Shown: piece after piece, positions 15,686 through 25,342 of the stretch | Layout: each line of letters begins with the position of its first letter | How positions within the stretch are numbered: position 1 is the stretch's first letter | NCBI GenBank assembly: GCA_013152545.1 | Contig: JAADGF010000077.1 | Span: 1-57,440, forward strand | DNA: 57,440 nt | Direction of reading: 5' to 3' | Origin: Gammaproteobacteria bacterium | GTDB taxonomy: Bacteria; Pseudomonadota; Gammaproteobacteria; SZUA-152 | Position numbers and translations under genes: made by a program | Notes under the pieces: generated by a model | Seen by the model: the letters and a program-made list of their open reading frames with translations, nothing else | Database searches by the model: none | Told to the model about the DNA's origin: nothing

Positions 15686-18238
15686 ATGACAGGCACACTT
15701 TTTTCACTTGAAGTTCAACCAAGAATACCCAATCAATTGGCCCGCCTGGAAGAATTGGCAACAGATTTGCTTTACAGTTGGGACCGCAATGTGCGGGCTT
15801 TGTTTTATCGCCTGGATATTGATCTGTGGCAAAGCTGCGGTCACAGCCCCAAAGTATTTCTTCGCCGGGTTTCACAACAACGCCTGGAACAAGCAGTGCA
15901 GGACCAGGCATTCATGGAAGACTATACCCGCGTCTTGTCGGTATACGACTCTTACCTACAACAAACCCAGGCCCGCGATTTGTATGGACTGGAACCTGCT
16001 TCCGATTTAATTGCCTATTTTTGCGCCGAGTTTGGTTTCCATGAAAGCTTACCCATTTATTCCGGCGGCCTGGGAATATTGGCTGGAGATCATTGTAAAG
16101 CCGCAAGCGACTTAGCAATCCCGTTTGTGGCTATGGGGCTTTTGTATCGGCAAGGTTACTTTACTCAAACTATCGATAATCTTGGTAACCAAGTTGCCCA
16201 TTACGCAACCACTGATTTTGCCGACTTACCCATTGTTCCGGCATTGGACAAACAGGGTAATGAACTGCATGTCAACGTCACCTCAAATGGTTACACCATT
16301 CACATTAAGGTTTGGGAAGCACGTGCTGGTCGCATAAAACTGTATTTATTGGATACTGACGTTAGCGAAAACGACGAAAAAATCCGCTCAATCACCCATC
16401 GGCTTTATGGTGGCGACAAAAGCACTCGTATTTTACAAGAAATCGTTCTGGGTATCGGTGGCGTTCGAGCCTTGATTGCACTTGGCTTAAACCCTACTGT
16501 ATGGCATATAAACGAAGGCCATTCCGCATTCCAAATCGTTGAACGCTGTGCCCAATACCTGAAGCGTGATCTGGACTTCGATAGCGCACTTGAATTAGTC
16601 GCAGCAGGTACGGTCTTTACCACACACACACCAGTACCAGCTGGCCATGATATTTTTGAACATCACCTCATTGACGAATATCTTGACGACTACGAAACAC
16701 AACTAAGCATTGATCGCGATAAATTTTTAAGCTTGGGAGCCAGTCCAGGCAATGAAGGTAGCTTTAATATGACCGCCCTGGCCCTGCGCGGTTCACGCTT
16801 TCAAAATGGCGTAAGCCGGATTCACGGCGGTATGGCATCACAAATGGAGGGCTATGTCTGGCCGCAAATCCCCTATGAAGAAAACCCTATTTCATACGTC
16901 ACTAATGGCGTCCATGTCCCTACCTTTTTAGCCCGTGAATGGGTGAACTTATTTGACATGCATTTTCGAGAATGGCGTAACGAACTAAATAACCCAGACT
17001 ACTGGCAATGTATTGATAGCATTTCCGATCATCGATACTGGAGTTTGCGCCAGTCCCTTAAGGGCGAAATGATGGAGCATGTATTACGCCGGGCAACCCA
17101 TCAGTTAAGACGCAATGGCAGCAGTGAAGCACAAGTCAAGCGTTTAACACGTTTCATCGAGCCTCGGGAAACCGATATCCTCACCGTAGGGTTTGCCCGG
17201 CGCTTTGCCACTTATAAACGGGCGGCCTTGTTATTTTCCGACCCCGAACGCTTATCCCGCATCTTGAATGATCCCCAACGACCGGTCATGCTGGTTTTTG
17301 CGGGCAAAGCACATCCCAACGACAAACCAGGGCAGCACCTAATACGCATTATCCACGAGTTTTCACGTCGCCAGGAATTCGAAGGCCGCATCCTTCTGCT
17401 TGAAGGCTATGATATGTCTCTGGCCCGTAAATTGGTTGCTGGTGTTGATGTTTGGTTAAATACGCCAGAGTATCCTATGGAAGCCAGCGGCACATCCGGT
17501 GAAAAAGCCGGTATCAATGGAGTCGTCAATTTAAGTGTGCTTGATGGCTGGTGGGGAGAAGGCTACACTGGCGACAATGGCTGGGCCATTGCTCCGCACG
17601 GTCAGGAGTTTGAACCGGACTACCGTAATCAAGAAGAAGCAAAAGATTTACTGGATATCATTGAAAACGACGTGGTTCCCCTATATTACGAACGCGATGG
17701 TAGAGGCTACTCTGAAAAATGGGTCCGTATTTCAAAAGCATCCATGCGCACCATCATTCCGAATTTCAATGCGCAACGCATGGCAATGGATTACGTAAAA
17801 CACTTTTATACCCGTGCCAGCAAACACCACAAACAATTGTGCTCCAACAACAATCAACCCGCACGAGCACTTGCACAGTGGAAGAAAAAAATCGCGCAAA
17901 TTTGGCCTGCCGTTAAAATTCGGCGCATCGATGAGTCGGATAACAAAATCTTTGCAGGCAGCCACCTGGCTATTCGCGTCGCTGTTGAATTAGCTGACCT
18001 GAATGCGGACGATGTCATTGTTGAATGTATCGTTGGTATAGAAAACAAGCATAATGAATTCCGCGTGCATGAGCATTTTATACTGGCGGCGACTGACAGT
18101 AATGAAAACGGCGAAACACTATTCAGCATTAACTTGCAGCCCAACCTGTCGGGCAGACAATTTTATAAAATAAGAATGTACCCTTCGCATCATCTACTGG
18201 CAAATCGCTTTGAGGTAGGCTATATGTTGTGGCTTTAG
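15686..18238 (+). CDS. glgP: Alpha-glucan (glycogen/maltodextrin) phosphorylase
   Basis: An 850-residue GT35 phosphorylase of the short, alpha-glucan type (the family with an N-terminal DUF3417 segment: LARLEELATDLLYSWDRNVR). It releases glucose-1-phosphate from alpha-1,4-glucans using pyridoxal phosphate. Visible core motifs are EFGFHESLPIYSGGLGILAG, WHINEGHSAFQ, FTTHTPVPAGHD, GFARRFATYKRA and the PLP-lysine loop ASGTSGEKAGINGVVN. An AAGGA site lies six bases before ATG 15686. It stands alone with no glg operon partner. A perfect inverted repeat 150 bases upstream may affect its leader. Confidence 0.93.
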   Translation: MTGTLFSLEVQPRIPNQLARLEELATDLLYSWDRNVRALFYRLDIDLWQSCGHSPKVFLRRVSQQRLEQAVQDQAFMEDYTRVLSVYDSYLQQTQARDLYGLEPASDLIAYFCAEFGFHESLPIYSGGLGILAGDHCKAASDLAIPFVAMGLLYRQGYFTQTIDNLGNQVAHYATTDFADLPIVPALDKQGNELHVNVTSNGYTIHIKVWEARAGRIKLYLLDTDVSENDEKIRSITHRLYGGDKSTRILQEIVLGIGGVRALIALGLNPTVWHINEGHSAFQIVERCAQYLKRDLDFDSALELVAAGTVFTTHTPVPAGHDIFEHHLIDEYLDDYETQLSIDRDKFLSLGASPGNEGSFNMTALALRGSRFQNGVSRIHGGMASQMEGYVWPQIPYEENPISYVTNGVHVPTFLAREWVNLFDMHFREWRNELNNPDYWQCIDSISDHRYWSLRQSLKGEMMEHVLRRATHQLRRNGSSEAQVKRLTRFIEPRETDILTVGFARRFATYKRAALLFSDPERLSRILNDPQRPVMLVFAGKAHPNDKPGQHLIRIIHEFSRRQEFEGRILLLEGYDMSLARKLVAGVDVWLNTPEYPMEASGTSGEKAGINGVVNLSVLDGWWGEGYTGDNGWAIAPHGQEFEPDYRNQEEAKDLLDIIENDVVPLYYERDGRGYSEKWVRISKASMRTIIPNFNAQRMAMDYVKHFYTRASKHHKQLCSNNNQPARALAQWKKKIAQIWPAVKIRRIDESDNKIFAGSHLAIRVAVELADLNADDVIVECIVGIENKHNEFRVHEHFILAATDSNENGETLFSINLQPNLSGRQFYKIRMYPSHHLLANRFEVGYMLWL

Positions 18239-18336
18239 AAAGATAAGAAGCAATTACAATCATGCCAACTCAACGGCGTAACAAGCAAGCGTTGCTGAGC
18301 AATCGATCATAACGTCCTTTTTCCAAAGGATTGGTT

Positions 18337-18545
18337 ATGAATAATGCAACTCTTTCAGACGATAATTGGAATAGAATACTGGCTTTTTTACGAGAGGAAG
18401 AGACGATTTATATCGGGACAGTACAGAGTTGTCGCCAATTTGCAGAGGCAGTGCTCTGGATGCTGCGTAGTGGTGCCCAATAGCGGTTTTACGTATTTTA
18501 TTCGTTTTTTCAGCCGCCTTGATAAAGTTACGCTGACATGTCAAC
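18337..18545 (+). pseudogene. IS5-type transposase remnant (N-terminal part)
   Basis: An ATG at 18337 with an AAAGGA site opens a frame that looks like the start of an IS5/IS427-group transposase: LSDDNWNRILAFLREEE, then QFAEAVLWMLRSGAQ. At 18481 a TAG replaces the Trp codon expected in the GAQWR motif. The continuing similarity (FIRFFSRLDK, like the VYKRFxRWxxKG block) lies in another frame, so a stop and a frameshift have killed it. The DDE catalytic parts are missing. It is the only transposase trace in the window. No terminal repeats were identified. The rest of the 390-base gap 18239-18630 shows nothing else. Confidence 0.72.
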
Positions 18546-18630
18546 AGAGCTTAGATTAATTTAGGATTAAGCCTTCAGCATACTGAGTCTGGAACACTGC
18601 CCGAGATACAAAAGTTACGCAACAAAGAGA

Positions 18631-19260
18631 CTAGCAGCCAAAAAGTTTCGTTTCACCTTTGCCCTGTCGAGCAACAATAGGCACCTGGTCGTCCACCAGA
18701 TCAACAACTGTGGTTGGATCAATACCGCAATAACCGCCATCAATCACGAGATCAACACTATGACTTAGCGAACTAAATATTTCATCAGGGTCTGTCAGCG
18801 GCAGCTCCTCCCCCGGCAATATCAAGGTTGAGCTCATTAATGGTTCACCCAATGTCGCTAGCAAGCTGGATGCAATCGCATTATCGGGCACCCGTAGACC
18901 AATAGTACGCCGTTTCGGGTGTTGCAAACGCCGAGGCACTTCGCGGGTAGCCTTAAGAATAAAAGTGTAGGGTCCCGGCGTTAAACTCTTAATTAGACGG
19001 TAAGCGGCATTGCCCACTTTAGCGTAAAGCGCAATCTCTGACAGATCGCGACAAACTAAGGTGAAATTATGTTTTGCATCAAGATCACGAATACGTCGTA
19101 TTCGTTCCATGGATGCCTTGTCTCCGATATGGCAACCCAATGCGTATGCCGAATCTGTTGGGTATACGATAACACCGCCATCACACAGAATATCCACCGC
19201 TTTTTTAATTAACCGTGACTGCGGATTATCGGAATGTATTTGTAATATTTCGATACTCAT
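18631..19260 (-). CDS. yciO: YciO-type Sua5/YrdC-fold protein (threonylcarbamoyl-AMP synthase family)
   Basis: A YrdC-domain protein of about 209 residues. The start of the domain is GGVIVYPTDSAYALGC, followed by RIRRIRDLDAKHNFTLVCRD, LTPGPYTFILKAT and RRTIGLRVPDN, the usual nucleotide and threonine binding segments. TsaC/Sua5 makes threonylcarbamoyl-AMP for the t6A37 tRNA modification. The YciO branch, which this resembles most by its size and neighbours, may have a different role. ATG 19260 matches the conserved start (MSIEILQIH); the longer frame has no support. The next gene upstream is a PHP phosphoesterase, the common YciO-YciV pairing. Confidence 0.85.
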   Translation of the reverse strand: MSIEILQIHSDNPQSRLIKKAVDILCDGGVIVYPTDSAYALGCHIGDKASMERIRRIRDLDAKHNFTLVCRDLSEIALYAKVGNAAYRLIKSLTPGPYTFILKATREVPRRLQHPKRRTIGLRVPDNAIASSLLATLGEPLMSSTLILPGEELPLTDPDEIFSSLSHSVDLVIDGGYCGIDPTTVVDLVDDQVPIVARQGKGETKLFGC

Positions 19261-19433
19261 ATTGTGGTAACTTTTGTTTGAGAGGACAAAAAATTCTGCA
19301 TCATTCGGCTTAAAATCATTACAATTTGCACAAACAGAGTCAATCAAAGATAAGTTGAACCGTTACCACGATACAGATAATCACCGCAACGGAACACGAT
19401 AGGCGATGGGATTTTGAAAATTAAGCCATGACA

Positions 19434-20267
19434 TCAATTCCATTGACACCAGATTGGGATACACTCCTCAGGCATTGCAGGCATCCTGCCTAATTCAGCC
19501 CAGGTCTGTTCGGGACCGTGATAATCAGATCCGCAGGACGCCAACAACTCGAACTGCGTAGCATATCGCCCCATGAGTGCACACTCAGATTCATTATGAC
19601 TGCTGGAGACCACTTCCAAACCAATACCACCAGACAATCTAAACGCTTCAAGCAAGCAACGTAATTTCGTTGCTGATAATTTATAACGGGCTGGGTGCGC
19701 AATAACAGCTTGCCCACCAGCACCAGTAATCCATTCAACAGCTTGCTCCAAACTTGCCCATTTTCCAGCTACGTAACCAGGCTTATTTTTCACTAAAAAA
19801 CGTTTAAAAACATCTCTAACATTTTTTGCATAACCTGCCCTGACCAAAAAATGTGCAAAATGTGTTCTGCTAATAATAGCACCGGACGCGAAATTTTTAG
19901 CCCCTTCTAATGCGCCATCAATACCGCTGTCCGCGAGACGCTTTGCTATTATTTCAGCTCGCTGATCTCGACAGCGCCTTAGTTCAGATAAACCTTGTAA
20001 TAAACATTCGTTTTCCCGATCAATGCCCAGCCCCAGCACATGAATCGTAACATTATTCCACGTTACCGATATCTCCACACCCGGTATCAGTTTCAACCCT
20101 AGACTGATTGCGGTTTGCCCGGCATCCACCAAACCGTCAACAACATCATGGTCCGTCAGAGCCAAGACATCCACTCCTTGCAATTTTGCTCTTGTCACTA
20201 ATTCAGTCGGCGTCAAAGAGCCATCGGATGCACGGGAATGGGAATGTAAATCATACGTTAATGTCAT
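19434..20267 (-). CDS. rnm: PHP-domain phosphoesterase/RNase AM (YciV-like)
   Basis: A 277-residue PHP-family metallo-phosphoesterase. Metal ligands appear in DLHSHSRASDG, ALTDHDVVDG, IPGVEISV, ISRTHFAHFL, VIAHPARY and CGSDYHG. The E. coli relative YciV (RNase AM) trims the 5' ends of rRNAs and degrades short oligonucleotides and pAp. I use ATG 20267 because the conserved MTLTYDLHSHS begins there; the upstream extension has no such conservation. It precedes yciO and is divergent from yciB, a gene order common in gammaproteobacteria. Confidence 0.87.
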   Translation of the reverse strand: MTLTYDLHSHSRASDGSLTPTELVTRAKLQGVDVLALTDHDVVDGLVDAGQTAISLGLKLIPGVEISVTWNNVTIHVLGLGIDRENECLLQGLSELRRCRDQRAEIIAKRLADSGIDGALEGAKNFASGAIISRTHFAHFLVRAGYAKNVRDVFKRFLVKNKPGYVAGKWASLEQAVEWITGAGGQAVIAHPARYKLSATKLRCLLEAFRLSGGIGLEVVSSSHNESECALMGRYATQFELLASCGSDYHGPEQTWAELGRMPAMPEECIPIWCQWN

Positions 20268-21089
20268 AACCGACCATATTACTCTATTTTCAAATACAAA
20301 TCTGCAATACGCTGAAGCCAAACTGCGAACACCGGTCACACAGCATCTAAAAATCTTTTACCTTCTGCGCTCTCGCGACGATTCAACTGATTAATGTAGG
20401 ATAATCGATTAAATTTATGTTTTTCTCATCCATTACAGAGCCACCAAATTAATTGAGTTCAACCTAAAACCATCCGTTACACCGCATGTGAGAGTGCCCC
20501 TCCCCTTTGCCTTTGATCAAAAACAGTAAAAAAAACAATACCTCAATTATTTTAATGGGTTATTTAGATTCAAGATGTTAATTTTCAATGATACAATACT
20601 TAGAAACACACTAGACGTGAAATTATTATTAATGGTCCTGTCTACTCGGCTGAAAATATGATAAATTATGGCATTTTATTAGAATGGAATTGCCCGCACT
20701 AACTAAAATAAGTTGGATGAGTTAAGCATAAGTGAGTTTATTGGTATCCCAAAAGGTCAGCAGCACGGAGGGCCGCATCGCTAGTGTATGTGTGCCTCTT
20801 GTCCTCCAGCGCCAAGCGATTCTATTTAGTATCATTAGATAGTCACGAACATTGAAATAACCGCACTCCCTTAATTTAAGACTAACTTAATGTTAAGACT
20901 AAGGTCGTTTGTTTAATAATATCCGGCAAATTATTATATCGTCGCGTGCGGACCCTTAATCTCCAACGCAATTTGCTAAGAACGATAAAAATACGGGGTT
21001 CTGTGCTATCTACACATCCAACATTGATTCAACATTGAAGTTTAAGCCTTTAACTTGTCACAACAACATTCAACGGCGTTTCTGATTTA
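20268..21089. other. Divergent intergenic region of about 820 bases
   Basis: It lies between rnm (minus) and yciB (plus) and must hold both promoters. It is AT-rich and has no ORF with a plausible ribosome binding site. It contains no copy of the A, B or C elements that I could see. Confidence 0.55.
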
Positions 21090-21638
21090 ATGATAAAACT
21101 ATTAGTAGATTTTTTTCCCATCTTATTGTTTTTTCTCGCGTACAAACTCTACGGCATCTACACCGCCACTGTTGTGGCAATTGTAGCTTCTTTCGTGCAA
21201 GTAGGATGGTATTGGTTCAAGCACAAACGATTTGAAAATACACACCTGATCACACTGGCCATTATTTTAGTGTTTGGTGGCGCCACCCTATTACTGCAAG
21301 ATGAATTATTTATCAAATGGAAGCCCACCGTGCTAAATTGGGTATTCGGCATTGCATTTTTAGCGAGCAACTTCATCGGTAAAAAAACAATCGTGGAACG
21401 CATGATGGGTAACAATATCAGTCTTCCTGCCAACATCTGGAATAAACTTAACCTAAGCTGGGTCGTCTTTTTTATTGCCCTCGGATTCCTCAACTTATAT
21501 GTCGTGTATAACTTTGACACAGACACATGGGTAAACTTCAAGTTGTTTGGTATGATGGCACTCACAGCGATCTTTGTTGTTGCTCAGGCAATCTATATGT
21601 CACGCCATGCAGAAACACCAAAAGCCGAAGAGCAATAA
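21090..21638 (+). CDS. yciB: Inner membrane septation protein YciB
   Basis: A 182-residue integral membrane protein with about five or six hydrophobic helices, for example FFPILLFFLAYKLYGIYTAT and THLITLAIILVFGGATLLL. The family signatures are visible: LVDFFPILLFF near the start, DELFIKWKPTVLNW, and FIGKKTIVERMMG. YciB (also called IspZ) helps septum formation and envelope synthesis together with ZipA-type partners. It is followed two bases later by yciI, the classic pair. Confidence 0.93.
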   Translation: MIKLLVDFFPILLFFLAYKLYGIYTATVVAIVASFVQVGWYWFKHKRFENTHLITLAIILVFGGATLLLQDELFIKWKPTVLNWVFGIAFLASNFIGKKTIVERMMGNNISLPANIWNKLNLSWVVFFIALGFLNLYVVYNFDTDTWVNFKLFGMMALTAIFVVAQAIYMSRHAETPKAEEQ

Positions 21639-21640
21639 CC

Positions 21641-21940
21641 ATGTTATACGCCATTATATCCCTTGATGTGGAAAACAGCCTTGAAAAACGTCGTCCTGTA
21701 CGTGAAGCACACATTGAACGACTCAATAAACTAAACGCAGAAGGTCGTCTGGAACTGGCCGGCCCTCACCCCGCAATTGACAATGAAAACCCAGGCTCGG
21801 CAGGCTTTACGGGGAGCTTGATCGTTGCACAGTTTAATTCGCTTGAAGATGCGAAACACTGGGCCGAAAGCGACCCCTATATCGAAGCTGGCGTATACCA
21901 GAAAGTGACCGTAAAACCATTTAAAAAAGTCTTACCATAG
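21641..21940 (+). CDS. yciI: YciI-family protein
   Basis: A 99-residue protein of the YciI fold, a ferredoxin-like alpha/beta barrel. Family landmarks are MLYAIISLDVENSLEKR, RPVREAHIERLNKL, LELAGPHPA and FNSLEDAKHWAESDPYIEAG. The conserved His-Asp pair (REAH and ESDPY) could be catalytic, but no activity is established for this branch. I use ATG 21641, directly after the yciB stop; longer frames overlap yciB. Probably in one operon with yciB and the parvulin gene. Confidence 0.92.
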   Translation: MLYAIISLDVENSLEKRRPVREAHIERLNKLNAEGRLELAGPHPAIDNENPGSAGFTGSLIVAQFNSLEDAKHWAESDPYIEAGVYQKVTVKPFKKVLP

Positions 21941-22025
21941 GTCGTTGCTCTAGTTTGCTTTCGATAGCGGTATTTATAACACCCTCCATTTCACATTAAA
22001 CCTTAACAAAACAAGGACAATAAGC

Positions 22026-22835
22026 ATGACAGGCATGAACAAATTTTACTCGTTATTTATTGTCGGCAGTTTGACCTTTACGATAAATATCAGCCTGGCT
22101 GAGGAAAATAATACAAAGATATTAGCGGAAGTTAATGGCAGTAAAATTACAACTAACGCATTGCAACGTTATCAAAAACGCCGAGGCATACCCGGCGATG
22201 CCTCCCCTAAACAACAACGCCAGATGATGATTGATGAACTTATCAATCGTGAATTAATTTTCCAGGATGCATTAAAGGTCGGCTTGGATAAAGATATAGA
22301 GATAATGGCCGAACTTGATGTGATGCGCAAAAACCTGCTTGCTAGTGCAATGCTGCGCAATATAACCACAACGGTCCCGATTTCAGATGAAGACCTTAAG
22401 AAGGAATATCACAATCGGACTAAAGATGCTGGAACACAAGAATACAAAGCGCGTCATATACTGCTAACAGAGGAAACCGAGGCCAAAGAAGTTATAAAAT
22501 CGCTATCTACCGGTGCAGAGTTTGCAGAGCTCGCTAAACAGAAGTCTACCGGTCCCAGCGGCACAGAGGGTGGCGACCTCGGCTGGTTCAAACCACATGA
22601 AATGGTCAAACCGTTTTCCGATGCTGTAGCTAACCTTAAAAATGGGGAATTTACAAAAACAGCAGTGAAATCAGATTTTGGCTGGCACGTCATTTTACGT
22701 GAAGATGCACGTGTAATTCCGCCTCCTCCCTTTGAATCCGTTAAAGAACAACTTCGTATGCGTCTTCAAAACAAGCAAATTGAACAATACATTGCCACGT
22801 TGCGAAAAAACGCAACAATAGAGCATAAACAATAG
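22026..22835 (+). CDS. Periplasmic parvulin-type peptidyl-prolyl isomerase
   Basis: A 269-residue protein with a signal peptide (YSLFIVGSLTFTINISLA). An N-terminal SurA-like chaperone part (about 30-130) is followed by one parvulin domain (about 140-235; EYKARHILLTEETEAKEVIK, GDLGWFKPHEMVKPFSDAV, SDFGWHVILRED). The C-terminal helix returns to the chaperone part, as in PpiC/PrsA-like proteins. It assists folding of exported proteins. An AAGGA site eight bases before ATG 22026 supports this start. A clear intrinsic terminator follows the gene. Confidence 0.88.
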   Translation: MTGMNKFYSLFIVGSLTFTINISLAEENNTKILAEVNGSKITTNALQRYQKRRGIPGDASPKQQRQMMIDELINRELIFQDALKVGLDKDIEIMAELDVMRKNLLASAMLRNITTTVPISDEDLKKEYHNRTKDAGTQEYKARHILLTEETEAKEVIKSLSTGAEFAELAKQKSTGPSGTEGGDLGWFKPHEMVKPFSDAVANLKNGEFTKTAVKSDFGWHVILREDARVIPPPPFESVKEQLRMRLQNKQIEQYIATLRKNATIEHKQ

Positions 22836-22854
22836 TAACGACTCAACCCAAGCA

Positions 22855-22906
22855 TTCAGCTCCATCGTCACGATAACAATGATGGGGCTGAAGATAAAAG
22901 GTTTTT
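22855..22906 (+). terminator. Intrinsic terminator of the yciB-yciI-parvulin group
   Basis: The stem TTCAGCTCCATC (22855-22866) pairs with GATGGGGCTGAA (22881-22892) with one G-T pair and a 14-base loop. A run of five T follows at 22902-22906 after a short A-rich spacer. It begins 20 bases after the parvulin stop. Confidence 0.75.
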
Positions 22907-23139
22907 AGAATATCCTAGACGACAGCGTACAATTGTAAATAAACACTTTTACCCCAATTTTTACCGCAATAAATACCATAAAGTAAGCTGAGAAGTAGTG
23001 ACCACCAATAATGAATGTAACAAATACGCTCTCTATGCGCTTTGGTTTGAGACTCTGTGAATCAACTTACCGCTCGGAACAGTCCCATCGATAACCCAGA
23101 ACAATTCAGATAAACCTTGAGAGATTCGTGCAAACCCTA

Positions 23140-24300
23140 TTATAATGCCGATTTTTCCAGATTAAGCGCTCGATCCAGGTTAATAATCCGGTTCATATTC
23201 TTAGCGCCACGCAGGTTGGCACCTTTCAGGTTAGCACCACTAATATCAGCACCAGAAAAATCGACTTCCCGCAAATCACTCCCCGTCAGATTAGCGGCAA
23301 TCAATTTGGTAAAATTCAATTTTGATTTCCTAATGCTAGCATCCACCAATTTTGCGTTACTGAAGTTGCTGGATGAAAAATCCGATTTTCGCATAATTGC
23401 ACCGGTTAAGTCTGCCCAAAGAAACGTTGTATTATTAGCAGTCACTTCAAATAAGTTGCATTTTCTCATATCAGCATTTTCAAAATTAGATTCTGTTAGC
23501 GTTGCCCCCCGCAGTTGAGCTTGCACCAAGGTAGAATCAATAAAAGAGGTACGGTAAGCACTAGCACCCCGTAAATCAGTTTTATACAACATTGCGTTTC
23601 GAAAATCAGCGCTGAAAATCAGCGTATGTTGCAAATTTGCTAATGACAAATCAGCACGCGCCAAGCTGGCACCCGTAAGATCGGCATGACTCAAATCCAC
23701 CGACTTTAAGTTGGTGCCTTCAAAATTGGCACCTCTTAATATAGCGCCGAATAAATCGGCACCACTTAAATTCACTTTTCGTAGATCAACATTGCTTAAA
23801 TTGCTGTCGCCGAGATACACTTTTACTAAACTTGCATTTGTTAATTTCGCACCGGCCAGATTAATATTACGCATACTGGCACGGTCTAATACGGCGTTCG
23901 TAAGATTGGCATTGGATAAATTAGCACCATCCAAAACCACACCACGTAAATCGGCATCCTCCAGATCCGCACCACTTAGATTGGCTCCCGCCATCAGCGC
24001 CCCTTCTAAATCAACATCCCGGAAATCTGCGTTGGATAGATCAGCGTTTTGAAAATCCGCTCCCTTCAAATCGCTATAACGAAAATAAGTGGATTTTAAA
24101 TTAGCACCGCCAAAGTCAAAGGAGGCCAAATCAAGATCGGATAAATTTTTGCCAGACAAATTCACAACCTGTGAACCCCTAGCAGCAATGATGCGCATTA
24201 CATCCACTTTAGCCATGGGTTTTTCATATTGGCTACTACTAAATAAGCTGGAACAGGCGCTAATGACTGTCAGCAACAACAATAATATAAATCGCTTCAT
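23140..24300 (-). CDS. Pentapeptide-repeat lipoprotein
   Basis: About 386 residues, starting with a lipoprotein signal (FILLLLLTVISACSS, lipobox Cys about residue 17). From about residue 45 to the end the protein is almost wholly pentapeptide repeats of the A(D/N)LxX type, such as LSNADFRDVDLEGALMAGAN. These fold into a right-handed quadrilateral beta helix. With over 60 repeats it is longer than the quinolone-resistance Qnr proteins and, unlike them, is exported. ATG 24300 places the signal peptide correctly; the frame extends ten codons upstream from a TTG. No obvious operon partner. The 304-base gap before it (22836-23139) holds only the terminator. Confidence 0.87.
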   Translation of the reverse strand: MKRFILLLLLTVISACSSLFSSSQYEKPMAKVDVMRIIAARGSQVVNLSGKNLSDLDLASFDFGGANLKSTYFRYSDLKGADFQNADLSNADFRDVDLEGALMAGANLSGADLEDADLRGVVLDGANLSNANLTNAVLDRASMRNINLAGAKLTNASLVKVYLGDSNLSNVDLRKVNLSGADLFGAILRGANFEGTNLKSVDLSHADLTGASLARADLSLANLQHTLIFSADFRNAMLYKTDLRGASAYRTSFIDSTLVQAQLRGATLTESNFENADMRKCNLFEVTANNTTFLWADLTGAIMRKSDFSSSNFSNAKLVDASIRKSKLNFTKLIAANLTGSDLREVDFSGADISGANLKGANLRGAKNMNRIINLDRALNLEKSAL

Positions 24301-24667
24301 AATCAATAAAATAGGAGGCAGTGCAATCAACTTGTTGTTATTAGGACTTACTTATCACCATAAGGTTGCCGATCATTTGCAGGGGATAATAAATAACGAA
24401 CCCGCTCGGGTCTACTAGGCTCTGAGCCAGAGGCATGCACAGTCGACCCAACTAACATTGTGCTCGGTAAAAACCATATATACCCATAACGATTGAGAAT
24501 CAGTCAATTTTCATTAAATTTGCGGCGCTTCATTCATTTCGATTAATTCGTCATAGATTCATTAATAGAGCGCTGCACTATTTAGACCACATACTACTTA
24601 GATCACATACTACAAGGCCTACAAGGCATGATTAGCAATCATTGCTGGGTTTAGCGCGCCTGTTGTA
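24301..24667. other. Intergenic region with partial B motif and short tandem repeat
   Basis: About 370 bases between tsaB and the pentapeptide gene, both minus. A partial family B motif lies at 24479-24500. A 16-base unit (TTAGACCACATACTAC, second copy with one change) is repeated in tandem near 24581-24612, followed by AAGGCCTAC/AAGGCATG. No gene. Confidence 0.55.
24479..24500 (+). repeat. Partial family B terminal motif
   Basis: The first 22 bases (TATACCCATAACGATTGAGA) match the B motif, then the sequence diverges. It is probably a decayed solo end. Confidence 0.6.
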
Positions 24668-25342
24668 TTATGTCGGGCTGGGTTTAACCGCAACACGGTC
24701 CCGTAAATACACAGGAACAGCTTGTGACGCCGCTAAAATTTGCCCCTTGTTATACCCGACAACAGCCAACTCAGCAACGCTTTTTGCTTGAGGTAACACC
24801 TGTCCATCAAACCCATTGACATTGGGTAACAATTCACTGAGTTCTTCACCGTAGGTTTGCCAGCCACTTCCAATCCCGACGCAATTGGTTTCGCCGTTCA
24901 CTACCACTCGGCTTGGCGCTATAAGTTGCTCCCTGCCTTGCAATACCACCTTATCCACACCGGGGGGGCGGGTATATTCTCCCCAATAAATCTCTCCCAT
25001 GCGCGCATCAATTGCCGCTAAGATATGCTCTCCACGACCTCCCTGCGCCAGTGCTGCCAAGCTCGATATTGCGACTACCGGTAGGTCTGCGCCGTAGGCA
25101 ATTCCCTGGGTGACACTAGCGGCAATGCGCACACCAATAAAGGACCCGGGTCCACGGCCATAGGCAAAAGCATCCAGTTGCGACAGCGTAACCCCGGCTT
25201 CCGCCAACAATTGATCTATCATCGGTAAAATCAGTTCCGCATGCTGGCGTGGTGCAAACTCAAATTTTTGTAGCGACTCACCATCAAGCATCAAGGCGGC
25301 GGAACAAGCCTCTGTTGCTGTTTCTATCGCTAATATTTTCAC
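24668..25342 (-). CDS. tsaB: tRNA threonylcarbamoyladenosine synthesis protein TsaB
   Basis: A 224-residue ASKHA-fold protein, partner of TsaD in making t6A37 on ANN-decoding tRNAs. Family marks are ILAIETATEACSAALM at the start, RQHAELILPMIDQLL, FAYGRGPGSFIGVRIAAS and IDARMGEIYWG. Like other TsaB proteins it lacks the metal-binding His pair of TsaD and is non-catalytic. The start is a GTG that overlaps the helicase stop as GTGA (25339-25342), so the two are translationally coupled. The tsaB-helicase pairing is frequent in gammaproteobacteria. Confidence 0.92.
   Translation of the reverse strand: MKILAIETATEACSAALMLDGESLQKFEFAPRQHAELILPMIDQLLAEAGVTLSQLDAFAYGRGPGSFIGVRIAASVTQGIAYGADLPVVAISSLAALAQGGRGEHILAAIDARMGEIYWGEYTRPPGVDKVVLQGREQLIAPSRVVVNGETNCVGIGSGWQTYGEELSELLPNVNGFDGQVLPQAKSVAELAVVGYNKGQILAASQAVPVYLRDRVAVKPSPT

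Noticed and set aside
23117-24052. Plus-strand ORFs opposite the pentapeptide gene
   Set aside because: They are antisense shadows produced by the five-codon periodicity of the real gene.
23140-24300. Qnr-type quinolone resistance protein
   Set aside because: The protein has a lipoprotein signal and is much longer than Qnr; an envelope location is incompatible with gyrase protection.
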